From: Chitinophagales bacterium
Lineage (GTDB): Bacteria > Bacteroidota > Bacteroidia > Chitinophagales > Saprospiraceae
Assembly: GCA_017303475.1 (NCBI GenBank)
Contig: JAFLBO010000019.1
Location: forward strand, 52,594-116,593
DNA length: 64,000 nucleotides
Reading direction: 5' to 3'
Every line of letters starts with the position of its first letter. The stretch's first letter is position 1. This document shows positions 18,430-26,925 of this stretch, in pieces. A model generated the notes under the pieces. That model saw only the letters and a program-made list of their open reading frames with translations, was not told the DNA's origin and searched no databases. A program made the translations under genes and the position numbers.

Positions 18430-20256
18430 TTATTTTGTAGATGTAGATTTGAGCGCACTGTTTAGCAAATTTAGAGCTGCCATTACAGTAAACTGTTTGA
18501 TGAAAACAAAACTTTGATCGTCATTCATATCTTCAGCATCTAGCAAGTCGTTTGCAACAATAATTCCGTATTTTTTCTGAAACCGGATGATTGCTTCTCG
18601 AAATTGCTCAGCAGTGCGGGATTTGTGCAGGTGAACTATATATCCACGTGCTTGCTTGGCATTGACTTCAGGTTTGTTTCCGTCAAATTCAAGGACGGAT
18701 TTACCAATGCTATACCCAAGTTTGACGGCTCGGTCTTGCAGGTTTTTTACTTTTTCCTTTTCCATTTTGCGATAAAGAATAGTGGGTTCGTAAAATTTGA
18801 CAAGTTGAAAAATTGTGTAAAAATCTTTACGATTTGCTTCAGCTTTGTCTTGTTCATCTGTTGAATTCAAATAAAGAAAGCACTTGAAAAAAAAGGTTTC
18901 AAGTAATGAAAGAACCGATTTTTGACGCATCATATTGGCAAAGACATTATTGCGAAGCTTGCGTTCGCGGCGATAGCTGTCTTTTGCGCTCCGATCAGAC
19001 CTTTCTTTGAAAAGTAACGAGCGGATTAAGTTTTGAAAGAAAAATCCACCCGCATGCTTTTCTAAATATGCCATAAGACGAACCGTAAACTTGAAATGGT
19101 TGAATTGCTCAAAAGCATTTGGACGTAGGGTACTTGCAAATTTGTCTGCTCTAAAGGAGGTCAGCGAGAGCGGAACGTCTTTTTTATCAAAGGTTTCTGC
19201 AAAAATGTCAAATTCAAGTTCATCGCCAGATTCCAATCCTCTGCTCATCAGGATGTTTCGGTAGATCGTGAAAATTAACATGAAAAGGACTTCCTCATGT
19301 TCAACATAATCTAATGAGTTTGCGGTTCTGTGTTCATCGCCCTTTTTACTATCGAACTTAACAAACTTGAAGTTAGATTGGTATTTTGAATCTAACAGTT
19401 GCATTTTGTCCATGAAAAGCGTCCGATTCTCAGTAAGAATAATTCTCAGATTTTCTAAGTCGTCCGCCTCAAAAAAGTAGCAAAAAAGCGACTTGCCATC
19501 ACTTCCGGAATAATTGTAACGGTAAAGGCAATATTTGGGCGCAAATCGACTCAAGTACAACGCTTTCCAACTGATTTTTTTGTCGGAAATATCAAAAAAG
19601 GAATTAAAGTTAGTTATTCCAGAATCCAAACCTGAAGCGAATGGAGATGTACTACCGCTTTTTTCTAGTTTCTTAAATCCTTCACCAGTTAAATTACAAA
19701 ACTCATCACCTGGTTGAAAATGTGCACCTTCAGGTTTCAACAAGCGCGTAATTTTAGTGTATGGCTCATTTAGATAGACGTTTTTTGCCAATTCTAGTCC
19801 AGATTCTTTAAAAAAAGCTTCAAATTTCGCCGCTACTTCTGGTCTATCCTTTTTTAGTTTTTCGAATTTAGTCTGATTTTCTTCATTGGGCGTTAGCCCT
19901 TGTGAGTTATTAGTTAAAAGTTCGGTCAATCCCAGAGTACTGATTTTCGGAAATCGAACAAACTTGTCTTCAATTTCCAAATAATATGCGTTACCCAGCT
20001 CTTGCTTTTGCTTTTCGGTCGCAGTATCATACACATCCTTTCCCATTTCATAATATACCCACTCCAACTGTTCCAAAAGTCGCTCCCCGGAAATAGTTAA
20101 TTCGTCCTTTGTTAATTGAAAACTCAAACCTTTCAGTTCCTCTTTAAATTGATCGAGATAATCGAAAAGCGCGATAATCCCATTATTAAGGAAAACATTT
20201 GAAGTTCTACGAAAAGTAATTTCTTTTAGATCAAAACTAGCTATTGATTTTTTCAT
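18430..20256 (-). CDS. cas8: Cascade large subunit, Cas8 (Cst1-like, type I-B)
   Basis: 608 aa, first gene of the cas operon. Large subunits are poorly conserved; the assignment rests on position directly before cas7-cas5-cas3, on length, and on Cst1-like features: an N-terminal SNVFLNNGIIALFDYLDQ segment and a long charged helical C-terminal half (ERSDRSAKDSYRRERKLRNN). The paired zinc cysteines seen in some Cst1 proteins are not evident; only one Cys (EFCNLTG) is left at that position. It would recognise the PAM and recruit Cas3. A TATTTTTG box lies 28 nt before its start. Confidence 0.75.
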   Translation of the reverse strand: MKKSIASFDLKEITFRRTSNVFLNNGIIALFDYLDQFKEELKGLSFQLTKDELTISGERLLEQLEWVYYEMGKDVYDTATEKQKQELGNAYYLEIEDKFVRFPKISTLGLTELLTNNSQGLTPNEENQTKFEKLKKDRPEVAAKFEAFFKESGLELAKNVYLNEPYTKITRLLKPEGAHFQPGDEFCNLTGEGFKKLEKSGSTSPFASGLDSGITNFNSFFDISDKKISWKALYLSRFAPKYCLYRYNYSGSDGKSLFCYFFEADDLENLRIILTENRTLFMDKMQLLDSKYQSNFKFVKFDSKKGDEHRTANSLDYVEHEEVLFMLIFTIYRNILMSRGLESGDELEFDIFAETFDKKDVPLSLTSFRADKFASTLRPNAFEQFNHFKFTVRLMAYLEKHAGGFFFQNLIRSLLFKERSDRSAKDSYRRERKLRNNVFANMMRQKSVLSLLETFFFKCFLYLNSTDEQDKAEANRKDFYTIFQLVKFYEPTILYRKMEKEKVKNLQDRAVKLGYSIGKSVLEFDGNKPEVNAKQARGYIVHLHKSRTAEQFREAIIRFQKKYGIIVANDLLDAEDMNDDQSFVFIKQFTVMAALNLLNSALKSTSTK

Positions 20257-20283
20257 GGTACATTTCTAATAATTTTCTTGCCC

Positions 20284-20291
20284 CAAAAATA
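20284..20291 (-). promoter_or_regulatory. Candidate -7 box of the cas operon
   Basis: On the minus strand TATTTTTG fits TAnnTTTG exactly and ends 28 nt before the cas8 ATG. The nearest TTG lies 14 nt further upstream, closer than usual, so the -33 element is weak. It lies in the 121-nt gap shared with the divergent WYL regulator, where an operator would be expected. Confidence 0.4.
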
Positions 20292-20377
20292 CCCACCCAT
20301 CTCTGCAATTTTACTTCCGACCAGTATTTTTTTTCATCTTCGCACCAATTTAAACTACAGCCAACTATTTTGGACCA

Positions 20378-21376
20378 ATGCCCAGAATTGATAAAGCCAA
20401 TCAGCGCTACCAACGTATTCACGAGATTTTTACCCGGCGGATGGGTAAACACTCCAATGGCATCAAACTTGCGGATCTGGCTGACGAACTTGGCGTCAGT
20501 ATCCGGCAGTTGAGTACCGATATAAAATACTTGAAGGAACAAGGTGCTCCTCTGGAATACGTTGCAACACTTAAAGCATGGAGATACAAAGAAGGGCAGG
20601 ATTTTGTAGTGTTAGAAGATCAACTGTTAAACGATCGTGACCTTTCAAGTTTGCAAATTGCTTTAGCTACTTTTAGCAAGTTTAATATGCATGATGAGAG
20701 ATTGAGCGCACTTCCAGAGGTTTTTCGGAAAATTTACAAAGCTTCTCGTTCCTGGATGCACTCAGGAAACCTACAAAAAAACATCTACTTCGATCCACTT
20801 CCAAAGTATGATGGCGCTAAACACCTCACCTTTTTTCTGAAAGCCATTGAAGAGTCGAGGCGGGTGGAGTTTAATTACCTTGCCTTTCACGCTGAAGAGC
20901 CTAAAACTGTAGTATTTGACCCCTGGTTTTTGAGGAACTACGATCAGCGGTGGTATGTAGGCGGTTTTTCCCATGATCCGGAAGAACAATTTGTACGGGT
21001 TTTTCCTCTTGAGCGAATAGAGGGTGTGCCAAGTTATTCCGGCTTTTGCCACGAAAAGCCACGGGATTACAATGCGGAGACCTATTGGAAAAATATCTAT
21101 GGTATTACTGTGCCCAGAGATGGAAAAGTTGAAACCATTACACTGAAATTTACCCCAATCCAAGGCAAATACTTTTTGAGCAGTCCTTTTTTTGAGCCAT
21201 ATAACATCGTGGAGAACTCACCAGAAAGACTGGTTATTCAACTTAACCTGATTGTCAACATGGAGCTTATTAGAAAAGTAGCTTCATTCGGCGAAGATGT
21301 AGAGGTGCTGGAACCAGAAAGTTTGCGAAATAATTTAAAGGAGTTTTTTAAAAAGGCGCTGAGTAGTTTGTGCTAA
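20378..21376 (+). CDS. WYL-domain transcriptional regulator, divergent from the cas operon
   Basis: 332 aa. The N-terminal DeoR/HTH_11-like winged helix RYQRIHEIFTRRM...KLADLADELGVSIRQLSTDIKYLKEQGAPLEY is followed by a WYL domain with AIEESRRVEFNYLAF, DPWFLRNYDQRWYVGGF and VRVFPLERIEGV (the ligand-binding residues), and a WCX-like C-terminal domain (ITLKFTPIQGKYFLSSPF). WYL regulators are often found beside CRISPR-cas loci and are proposed to sense nucleic acids or nucleotides. The divergent position with a 121-nt shared gap suggests control of the cas operon and of itself (inference). It ends before a strong bidirectional terminator. Confidence 0.9.
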   Translation: MPRIDKANQRYQRIHEIFTRRMGKHSNGIKLADLADELGVSIRQLSTDIKYLKEQGAPLEYVATLKAWRYKEGQDFVVLEDQLLNDRDLSSLQIALATFSKFNMHDERLSALPEVFRKIYKASRSWMHSGNLQKNIYFDPLPKYDGAKHLTFFLKAIEESRRVEFNYLAFHAEEPKTVVFDPWFLRNYDQRWYVGGFSHDPEEQFVRVFPLERIEGVPSYSGFCHEKPRDYNAETYWKNIYGITVPRDGKVETITLKFTPIQGKYFLSSPFFEPYNIVENSPERLVIQLNLIVNMELIRKVASFGEDVEVLEPESLRNNLKEFFKKALSSLC

Positions 21377-21430
21377 TTGAGTAAACGCCCCCTTTCCTAA
21401 ACTGCCATTATTCTGCCGTTAAACTACCAA

Positions 21431-21473
21431 TAAACTCTCGTAATTCCCTAAAAAAGTGAATTACGAGAGTTTA
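21431..21473. terminator. Bidirectional terminator hairpin between convergent genes
   Basis: A perfect 16-bp inverted repeat, TAAACTCTCGTAATTC (21431-21446) with its complement at 21458-21473, and an 11-nt loop. A/T-rich flanks on both sides suit both the WYL gene and the converging T9SS gene. Confidence 0.75.
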
Positions 21474-21526
21474 AATATACTTTTAGTAGTAATTGGATTT
21501 GCAGAAGTACGAGTCACAAGTTTTAA

Positions 21527-23032
21527 TCACCCCTTCACCCACCTTACACTCCGCATTACCTTACCCTGTCCGGATATATTCAATAAATACGTGCCCGCAG
21601 GCAAGGCATCGCTGACTGGTATGGAAATCTCCTGTTTGCCGGCCTCAAAAAGCTGGTGTTGATGCACGGTTTGAAGTGTTTTTCCACTCAAATCCATGAG
21701 CTCAATATCCAATGTTTCAGGGTTTTGTAATTCAAATTGTAATTGAATTGTCTGGCTAACCGGGTTTGGATACAACAACACCTGGGCTTCATCCAGAGAG
21801 GTATTGGGCTGTAAAACACCCACATTGAAGTCAAGGATGAACTGCTGGAGCGCCATTAAATGCGTTACTGAATTAGGGGTAAAAAACGATTTAGAGGTCA
21901 TGGCTACCACTTTGTTGTTGCCAATCATAGATATGTCCATAGGAGGCTCAACGTCGGTATTGGGACTAACGAAGATGCCGTTTGTACCGAAATTAGGATC
22001 CAGGCTGCCATTCGGCAGTAGTTGCACCAGGGCTGTGCCATCATTATTGCCAGCAATGGGAACCCATGCATACAATAGTAATTTTCCATCGGGCTGAACT
22101 ATTATGTCCAATATCTCATAGGTCTGCGGCAGGTATACAACACCGGATTCTCCAAAGGCCGGGTCCCGTTGGCCATTGGGCAAATACCGGGTAACAGTTC
22201 CCATGTAATCTGGCAGGGTGTAACCTCCCATCAGGATCTTCTGATCTGGCTGAACAGCCAAAGAGTAACCCTCGCTTATCCCTGTCAGGTAATCCAGCAC
22301 AATTCCTTCATCTCCGAAGCTTTGATCCAGGGTTCCATCCGGATTTAATCTGATCAGAATGGCTGGTCGGTCATCCCCCCCAAAATAAGAAAAACCACTA
22401 ACCAGAATTTTACCATCATCCTGAACCTTCATGCAGTAAAAGAGGTAAGTGCCATTCAATTCAAACTGGAAGTCGTACACCCCGTCTTCTGAAAAGGTGG
22501 AATCAGGAGTGCCATCCGGCGTAAAGGCCAAAACAGCAACATTATCGCTATTCAGGTAATCTCCTGCTGCATAAATTTTTCCTTCTTCATTAAAATCCAG
22601 TTCAGTTATCCGGACCAAGGGCATTGGAGCAATACCGCCTTCCCCAAACGTGGTATCACGTGATCCATCTTCCAGACATCGCCAAAGTTGTGAGCTTCCG
22701 TTGTTGAACACGATGCGGCCTTCTTTATCCACTTTGAGTGCTGCAGCGCCATTACTCACATTATTCAGAAAATGATATCGAACAGCATTGATGGAGTCGC
22801 CAGTTGGCGAAAAAACAGTAACTTTTAAACCAAAAGGGTTTACACCAAAACCTCCCAGCCAAATATCACCATTGGGATGAACATCCAGCGGATGACAATA
22901 CATGCCTCCCGGAACGGATACCGGACGAACGAAACCATCACCGGAAAAGGAGGAGTCCATTTTCACTGTTTGGGCAATGGAGCTGATTTGGAAAACGCAA
23001 AAAGCAGCAAAAAGCAGGAATAATCTGTTCAT
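21527..23032 (-). CDS. Secreted delta-60 repeat protein with T9SS sorting domain (copy 1)
   Basis: 501 aa. Signal peptide MNRLFLLFAAFCVFQISSIAQ, then about seven delta-60-type repeats recognisable by LxPDGxLDxxFG and VQPDQKILxGGY phrases (for example LNPDGTLDQSFGDEGIV), which predict a beta-propeller-like body. The C-terminus (VLLYPNPVSQ ... GTYLLNISGQGKVMRSVRWVKG) is a type A T9SS sorting domain, so the protein should be exported through the T9SS and anchored or released at the surface. The function of delta-60 proteins is not established. It is a tandem paralogue of the gene immediately upstream (23092-24585); the two share 93 identical nucleotides in the 3' part. Confidence 0.88.
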   Translation of the reverse strand: MNRLFLLFAAFCVFQISSIAQTVKMDSSFSGDGFVRPVSVPGGMYCHPLDVHPNGDIWLGGFGVNPFGLKVTVFSPTGDSINAVRYHFLNNVSNGAAALKVDKEGRIVFNNGSSQLWRCLEDGSRDTTFGEGGIAPMPLVRITELDFNEEGKIYAAGDYLNSDNVAVLAFTPDGTPDSTFSEDGVYDFQFELNGTYLFYCMKVQDDGKILVSGFSYFGGDDRPAILIRLNPDGTLDQSFGDEGIVLDYLTGISEGYSLAVQPDQKILMGGYTLPDYMGTVTRYLPNGQRDPAFGESGVVYLPQTYEILDIIVQPDGKLLLYAWVPIAGNNDGTALVQLLPNGSLDPNFGTNGIFVSPNTDVEPPMDISMIGNNKVVAMTSKSFFTPNSVTHLMALQQFILDFNVGVLQPNTSLDEAQVLLYPNPVSQTIQLQFELQNPETLDIELMDLSGKTLQTVHQHQLFEAGKQEISIPVSDALPAGTYLLNISGQGKVMRSVRWVKG

Positions 23033-23091
23033 AAAAGCGAATTTGATAAAGTGTTGGTTAAAAAAGTTGCTTTCATTCGGAAATTAGGCGC

Positions 23092-24585
23092 TCACCCCTT
23101 CACCCACCTTACACTCCGTATTACCTTACCCTGTCCTGATATGTTCAACAAATACGTGCCCGCAGGCAAGGCATCGCTGACTGGTATGGAAATCTCCTGT
23201 TTGCCGGCCTCAAAAAGCTGGTGTTGATGCACGGTTTGAAGTATTTTTCCACTCAAATCCAGGAGTTGTATATCCAGCGTTTCAGGTGTTTGCAGCTCAA
23301 ACTGGAATTGAATATTCTGGCTAACCGGATTAGGATATACTAGCATCTGGGCTTCATCCAGGGCATTATTGGGCTGTAAAACACCCACATTGAAGTCAAG
23401 TATGAACTGCTGAATATGTAGAAATTGGGGGGAAGAAGGGGCAAATGGACTGGTAGCAACCGTCACTATTTTATTATTTCCGGATTTGGCCAAAGCAAAC
23501 GGTGGTTCTACCGGGGTGAGGTTACTGTAATACACGCCTCCCGCGCCAAAAGTTTGATCCATACTTCCATCCGGATTGAGTTGAATAAGAAGGGCCCCGG
23601 TAGAATTGCTATGGATATTTGCCCATACATACAAAAGCAATTTCCCATCAGGTTGGATGATTAAATCCAGTACCTCTAGTCCAATAGGTAGATAAACCAC
23701 ACCTGAATCACCAAATTCGGGATCCCGATCACCGTTGGGCAGGTACCTGACCACCGTTGCCATGTACGGTGGCAATGTGTATCCGCCAACTACTATTTTC
23801 TGGTCTGATTGCACACCCAGTGCATACCCTTCGCTTTGCTGCGTCAGATACTCAAGTACTCGACCGTTAATGCCAAAAGTTGAATCTAACTGTCCATTGG
23901 GAAGGAACCTGATCAGAGATCCAGGCCGGTCTTTTTGGGCAAAAAAGGAGAACCCGCTTATCAGTAACTTGCCATCTGCCTGTAGCTCTATGCAATAAAA
24001 AATTTCCAAATTAGACTGACAGTAAAGTTGTAGTCCATCTTCGGAAAAAGAGGAGTCGGGAACCCCGTTTTCCAAAAATGCAACGATGGCTGAGGTATCC
24101 ACTGGGCCATACCTGCCAATACCATAGATACCGCCATCCGGTCGGATGGCCAGATCTACTACCTGTACTTTTTTCAGGGAACAGTACCCGTTGTCGCCAA
24201 ACGTTGAATCCAGGGTTCCATCGGGATGGTATCTGCGAAGGGTAGAAATTCCATTCGCACATAAAAATTTTCCACTGGGTAATACCTTAACCACTCCTAC
24301 ACCTGAATATGGTTCCTCACCAGGGAATGGGCCAATGGTTGCCAGAGAATCCCCGCCTTCTGAGTAAATATTTACTTTTACATTGGAGGTTATGGGGGCA
24401 TTTCCTCCAACCACAATGTTCCCATTGGAAAATACATCCATTGGATGATGGTACATTTTGGAAGGTTGTATGAGCGTTATGTGATATCCATCCTCGGAAA
24501 AGCTGGAGTCAATGGCAACCATTTGGGCATTTAATAGGGATAAATTACCCAAAAAAGCAGCAAAAAGCAGGTATAATCTGTTCAT
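23092..24585 (-). CDS. Secreted delta-60 repeat protein with T9SS sorting domain (copy 2)
   Basis: 497 aa from ATG 24585 (MNRLYLLFAAFLGNLSLLNAQ), chosen over a Met 10 codons upstream because it gives a clean signal peptide matching copy 1. The delta-60 repeats (YHPDGTLDSTFGDNGYC, FLPNGQLDSTFGINGRV, LNPDGSMDQTFGAGGVY) and T9SS tail follow the same order as copy 1. The N-terminal halves have diverged much more than the C-terminal domain. Both genes have CGCTTTTATGAAC at the start, so the duplication included the translation start region. It has a candidate -7 box at 24613-24620. Confidence 0.88.
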   Translation of the reverse strand: MNRLYLLFAAFLGNLSLLNAQMVAIDSSFSEDGYHITLIQPSKMYHHPMDVFSNGNIVVGGNAPITSNVKVNIYSEGGDSLATIGPFPGEEPYSGVGVVKVLPSGKFLCANGISTLRRYHPDGTLDSTFGDNGYCSLKKVQVVDLAIRPDGGIYGIGRYGPVDTSAIVAFLENGVPDSSFSEDGLQLYCQSNLEIFYCIELQADGKLLISGFSFFAQKDRPGSLIRFLPNGQLDSTFGINGRVLEYLTQQSEGYALGVQSDQKIVVGGYTLPPYMATVVRYLPNGDRDPEFGDSGVVYLPIGLEVLDLIIQPDGKLLLYVWANIHSNSTGALLIQLNPDGSMDQTFGAGGVYYSNLTPVEPPFALAKSGNNKIVTVATSPFAPSSPQFLHIQQFILDFNVGVLQPNNALDEAQMLVYPNPVSQNIQFQFELQTPETLDIQLLDLSGKILQTVHQHQLFEAGKQEISIPVSDALPAGTYLLNISGQGKVIRSVRWVKG

Positions 24586-24612
24586 AAAAGCGCATTTGAT
24601 TATGTTATGCTG

Positions 24613-24620
24613 CAAATGTA
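24613..24620 (-). promoter_or_regulatory. Candidate -7 box for delta-60 gene copy 2
   Basis: TACATTTG on the minus strand is a full TAnnTTTG match 27 nt before ATG 24585. No convincing -33 TTG is seen. Confidence 0.3.
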
Positions 24621-24768
24621 ACCGCAGGCGCAGGGAAAAAAATATAACACTTTTTGCCAGGTTTTCTCCCGGTAAGGGAAGCCGCTTTTGTCGGATTTGG
24701 GGCAGTAACCTCTTTTTACCCTATCGGCCAGCTTATTTAGCACTATGTTTGATGTTTACTTTGATAAG

Positions 24769-25740
24769 ATGAAAAAATATATACCTCTTTGTATCTCCTT
24801 ATTGCTCAGCAGTACCAGCATTCTCGCTCAAACGGATACCATACCGCCAGTACTGGTTTGCCGGGATACCTTTACCATTGATATAATCTTTGATAACCTG
24901 GAATGTATGTCCAGGGCTTCCCTGCATCAATTGGTACTGGACGCCTCGGATAATTCAGGCACTGTTCAGCTTGGTCTACGACGCCCCTGCATGGGTTCAG
25001 GTTTTCCGCTGGATACCACAGCTGTGTTTACTTCCGATGATGTAGGTATCAAAACAGTGGAAATCTGGGCGCGCGACAGCGCAGAAAATTACAGTTCCTG
25101 CACATCCAAAGTAGTGCTGAATGGTGGTTATGGCGGCTGTGATCCTTCCGGCTGGGCTATACAATGCCAGAATCATGAGGATTTTGGCATCATAAATATC
25201 CAGGCGCAAATTCTTGCTTATAATTGCCTGGGGGATACGGTGCGTATGACCGGGCCGTATGGACCCGGTACTGACCCTAATTTCTGGAGCAATCACATCG
25301 ATGGGACATTGACTTACCGATGGTACATTGCCCCGGAAGCCGGATATACGGTTGAAATAGTCCCGTTCCGAAACGATAACCCCCTGAACGGTGTAACCAC
25401 CTACGATCTTACCCTGATCAACAAACACATACTCGGGCTGGAACCCCTGAACTCGCCTTACAAAATGCTGGCTGCCGATATAAACCAGGATGGGAACATC
25501 ACCACTTTTGATGTATTATTGCTGCGAAAGTTGATTCTTGGACTCATTCCCAATCTGCCGCATGGGAAAGCCTGGCGTTTTATGCCCAAATCATTTGTGT
25601 TCCCCAATCTGGCCAATCCTTTTGCGAGTCCTGTGCCAGACAAACTTATTTCCCCTAATACCAATTGGCCCTCTATTAATTTTTATGAGTTCAGAGGGAT
25701 CAAAATTGGTGATGTAAACAATTCGGCCATCCCGGATTGA
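24769..25740 (+). CDS. Secreted protein with dockerin-like C-terminal repeats
   Basis: 323 aa from ATG 24769 (MKKYIPLCISLLLSSTSILAQ, a signal peptide). The middle has an Ig-like/HYR-type segment (PPVLVCRDTFTIDI ... ARDSAENYSSCTSKVVLNGGYGGC) with paired cysteines. The C-terminal half has a dockerin-like pair: LTLINKHILGL, then ADINQDGNITTFDVLLLRKLILG, the calcium-binding F-hand pattern, and a final IKIGDVNNS. Unlike many neighbours it lacks a T9SS tail; dockerin-like ends of this sort are common in Saprospiria secreted proteins. Role unknown, probably surface or extracellular. It is 22 nt upstream of a lipoprotein hydrolase on the same strand. Confidence 0.72.
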   Translation: MKKYIPLCISLLLSSTSILAQTDTIPPVLVCRDTFTIDIIFDNLECMSRASLHQLVLDASDNSGTVQLGLRRPCMGSGFPLDTTAVFTSDDVGIKTVEIWARDSAENYSSCTSKVVLNGGYGGCDPSGWAIQCQNHEDFGIINIQAQILAYNCLGDTVRMTGPYGPGTDPNFWSNHIDGTLTYRWYIAPEAGYTVEIVPFRNDNPLNGVTTYDLTLINKHILGLEPLNSPYKMLAADINQDGNITTFDVLLLRKLILGLIPNLPHGKAWRFMPKSFVFPNLANPFASPVPDKLISPNTNWPSINFYEFRGIKIGDVNNSAIPD

Positions 25741-25762
25741 GGTTATCTATCCTTGTTTGAAC

Positions 25763-26602
25763 ATGAGATTTGTTTGCCTAATTCTGTTTTCAGGTTTGGT
25801 TCTTCTGACCTCCGGATGTATGGTCATGAAAATGCGCTGGAGCGATGCAAAAGCCCAAAAGGTATTTCATAAGAAAGGCATTCCTTTGTCTATTCGGGAT
25901 ACTATAATTTCAAACCGGCACATACATTATGCCCTGAGTGGTCCGGATACACTTCCTACTCTGGTATTTATACATGGAAGCCCTGGAAGCTGGATGCATT
26001 ATCACCAATACCTCGCAGACTCCCTGTTACGCAGCAAATACCGGCTGGTTGCGATTGATCGACCCGGATTTGGGCACAGCAATTTTGGCAAGGCTCTGGG
26101 GTTAAAGGCGCAGGCAGAACTTTTGCTGCCGGTGGTTACCTCTCTCAAGACAGATCAACCACTTTTTTTGTGTGGCCACAGCATGGGCGGTCCGGTGGTT
26201 GTACAACTGGCCGCTATGTCGCCGGAAACATTTCAAACCATTGTTGTGGTTGCAGGTGCTCTGGATGCGCGCCAGGAAAAACCAGAAATTTGGCGAAAAA
26301 TCATGCAGGTTAAACCACTTTATTGGATGTTGCCCGGGGCATTTGGACCAAGCAATACCGAATTATTGTATCTGAAAAAGGACCTGATTCCTTTGCAGCA
26401 GGAATTCGAAAAGATAAGCTGTGGGGTACATTTTGTGCATGGCACCAAAGACACCTGGGTTCCCTTTGAAAATGTAGCGTTTGGTGTCCAAAACCTGAAA
26501 AATGCTTCCTTCATCAAGGTTGATACTTTGGTAGGCGCCGATCATCAAATTCCCTGGAAAAATTACCAAGTATTGAGAAAGGTATTACTGGAAGTAGATT
26601 GA
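25763..26602 (+). CDS. Alpha/beta hydrolase lipoprotein
   Basis: 279 aa from ATG 25763; a TTG two codons earlier is less likely. The signal peptide MRFVCLILFSGLVLLTSGC has a lipobox with Cys19, so the protein is lipid-anchored. The hydrolase core shows the oxyanion strand LVFIHGSPGSW, DRPGFGHS, the nucleophile elbow GHSMGG (Ser140), HGTKDTWVP (acid) and GADHQIPW (His), a complete Ser-Asp-His triad. Substrate not predictable. It probably forms a two-gene unit with the preceding dockerin-like gene. Confidence 0.85.
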   Translation: MRFVCLILFSGLVLLTSGCMVMKMRWSDAKAQKVFHKKGIPLSIRDTIISNRHIHYALSGPDTLPTLVFIHGSPGSWMHYHQYLADSLLRSKYRLVAIDRPGFGHSNFGKALGLKAQAELLLPVVTSLKTDQPLFLCGHSMGGPVVVQLAAMSPETFQTIVVVAGALDARQEKPEIWRKIMQVKPLYWMLPGAFGPSNTELLYLKKDLIPLQQEFEKISCGVHFVHGTKDTWVPFENVAFGVQNLKNASFIKVDTLVGADHQIPWKNYQVLRKVLLEVD

Positions 26603-26925
26603 TAAAAAGGAAAATTGACTATCCGGATATTATTCCATGTGATAAACACGCAATTTGGCTTGTGTAGGTCCCAATTACTCTGGATGACAACTCAGGTTTT
26701 ACTATGCATGACCAAATATGCCTCCTACTAAATACTTACAATATTACCTATTTAGATCAAATAAAATTTTGCTTTTGACTATAATTTGCAATATGTTGCC
26801 TGTCAATGGATTGTAGTAGAAAAATATTGTGGCAATAAATTCCCATTTCCTTTGCATTATTTCATTTGCTTTGTCCATTTTTGCCACGTTTAATCTTCGA
26901 TATTTTAACCAACTCAAACTTTTGT
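26603..26925. other. Non-coding 323-nt upstream region of susC
   Basis: AT-rich DNA with no supported reading frame. It should contain the susC promoter; TATAATTTG near 26778 resembles a -7 box but has an extra base. No hairpin or repeat stands out. Confidence 0.5.
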
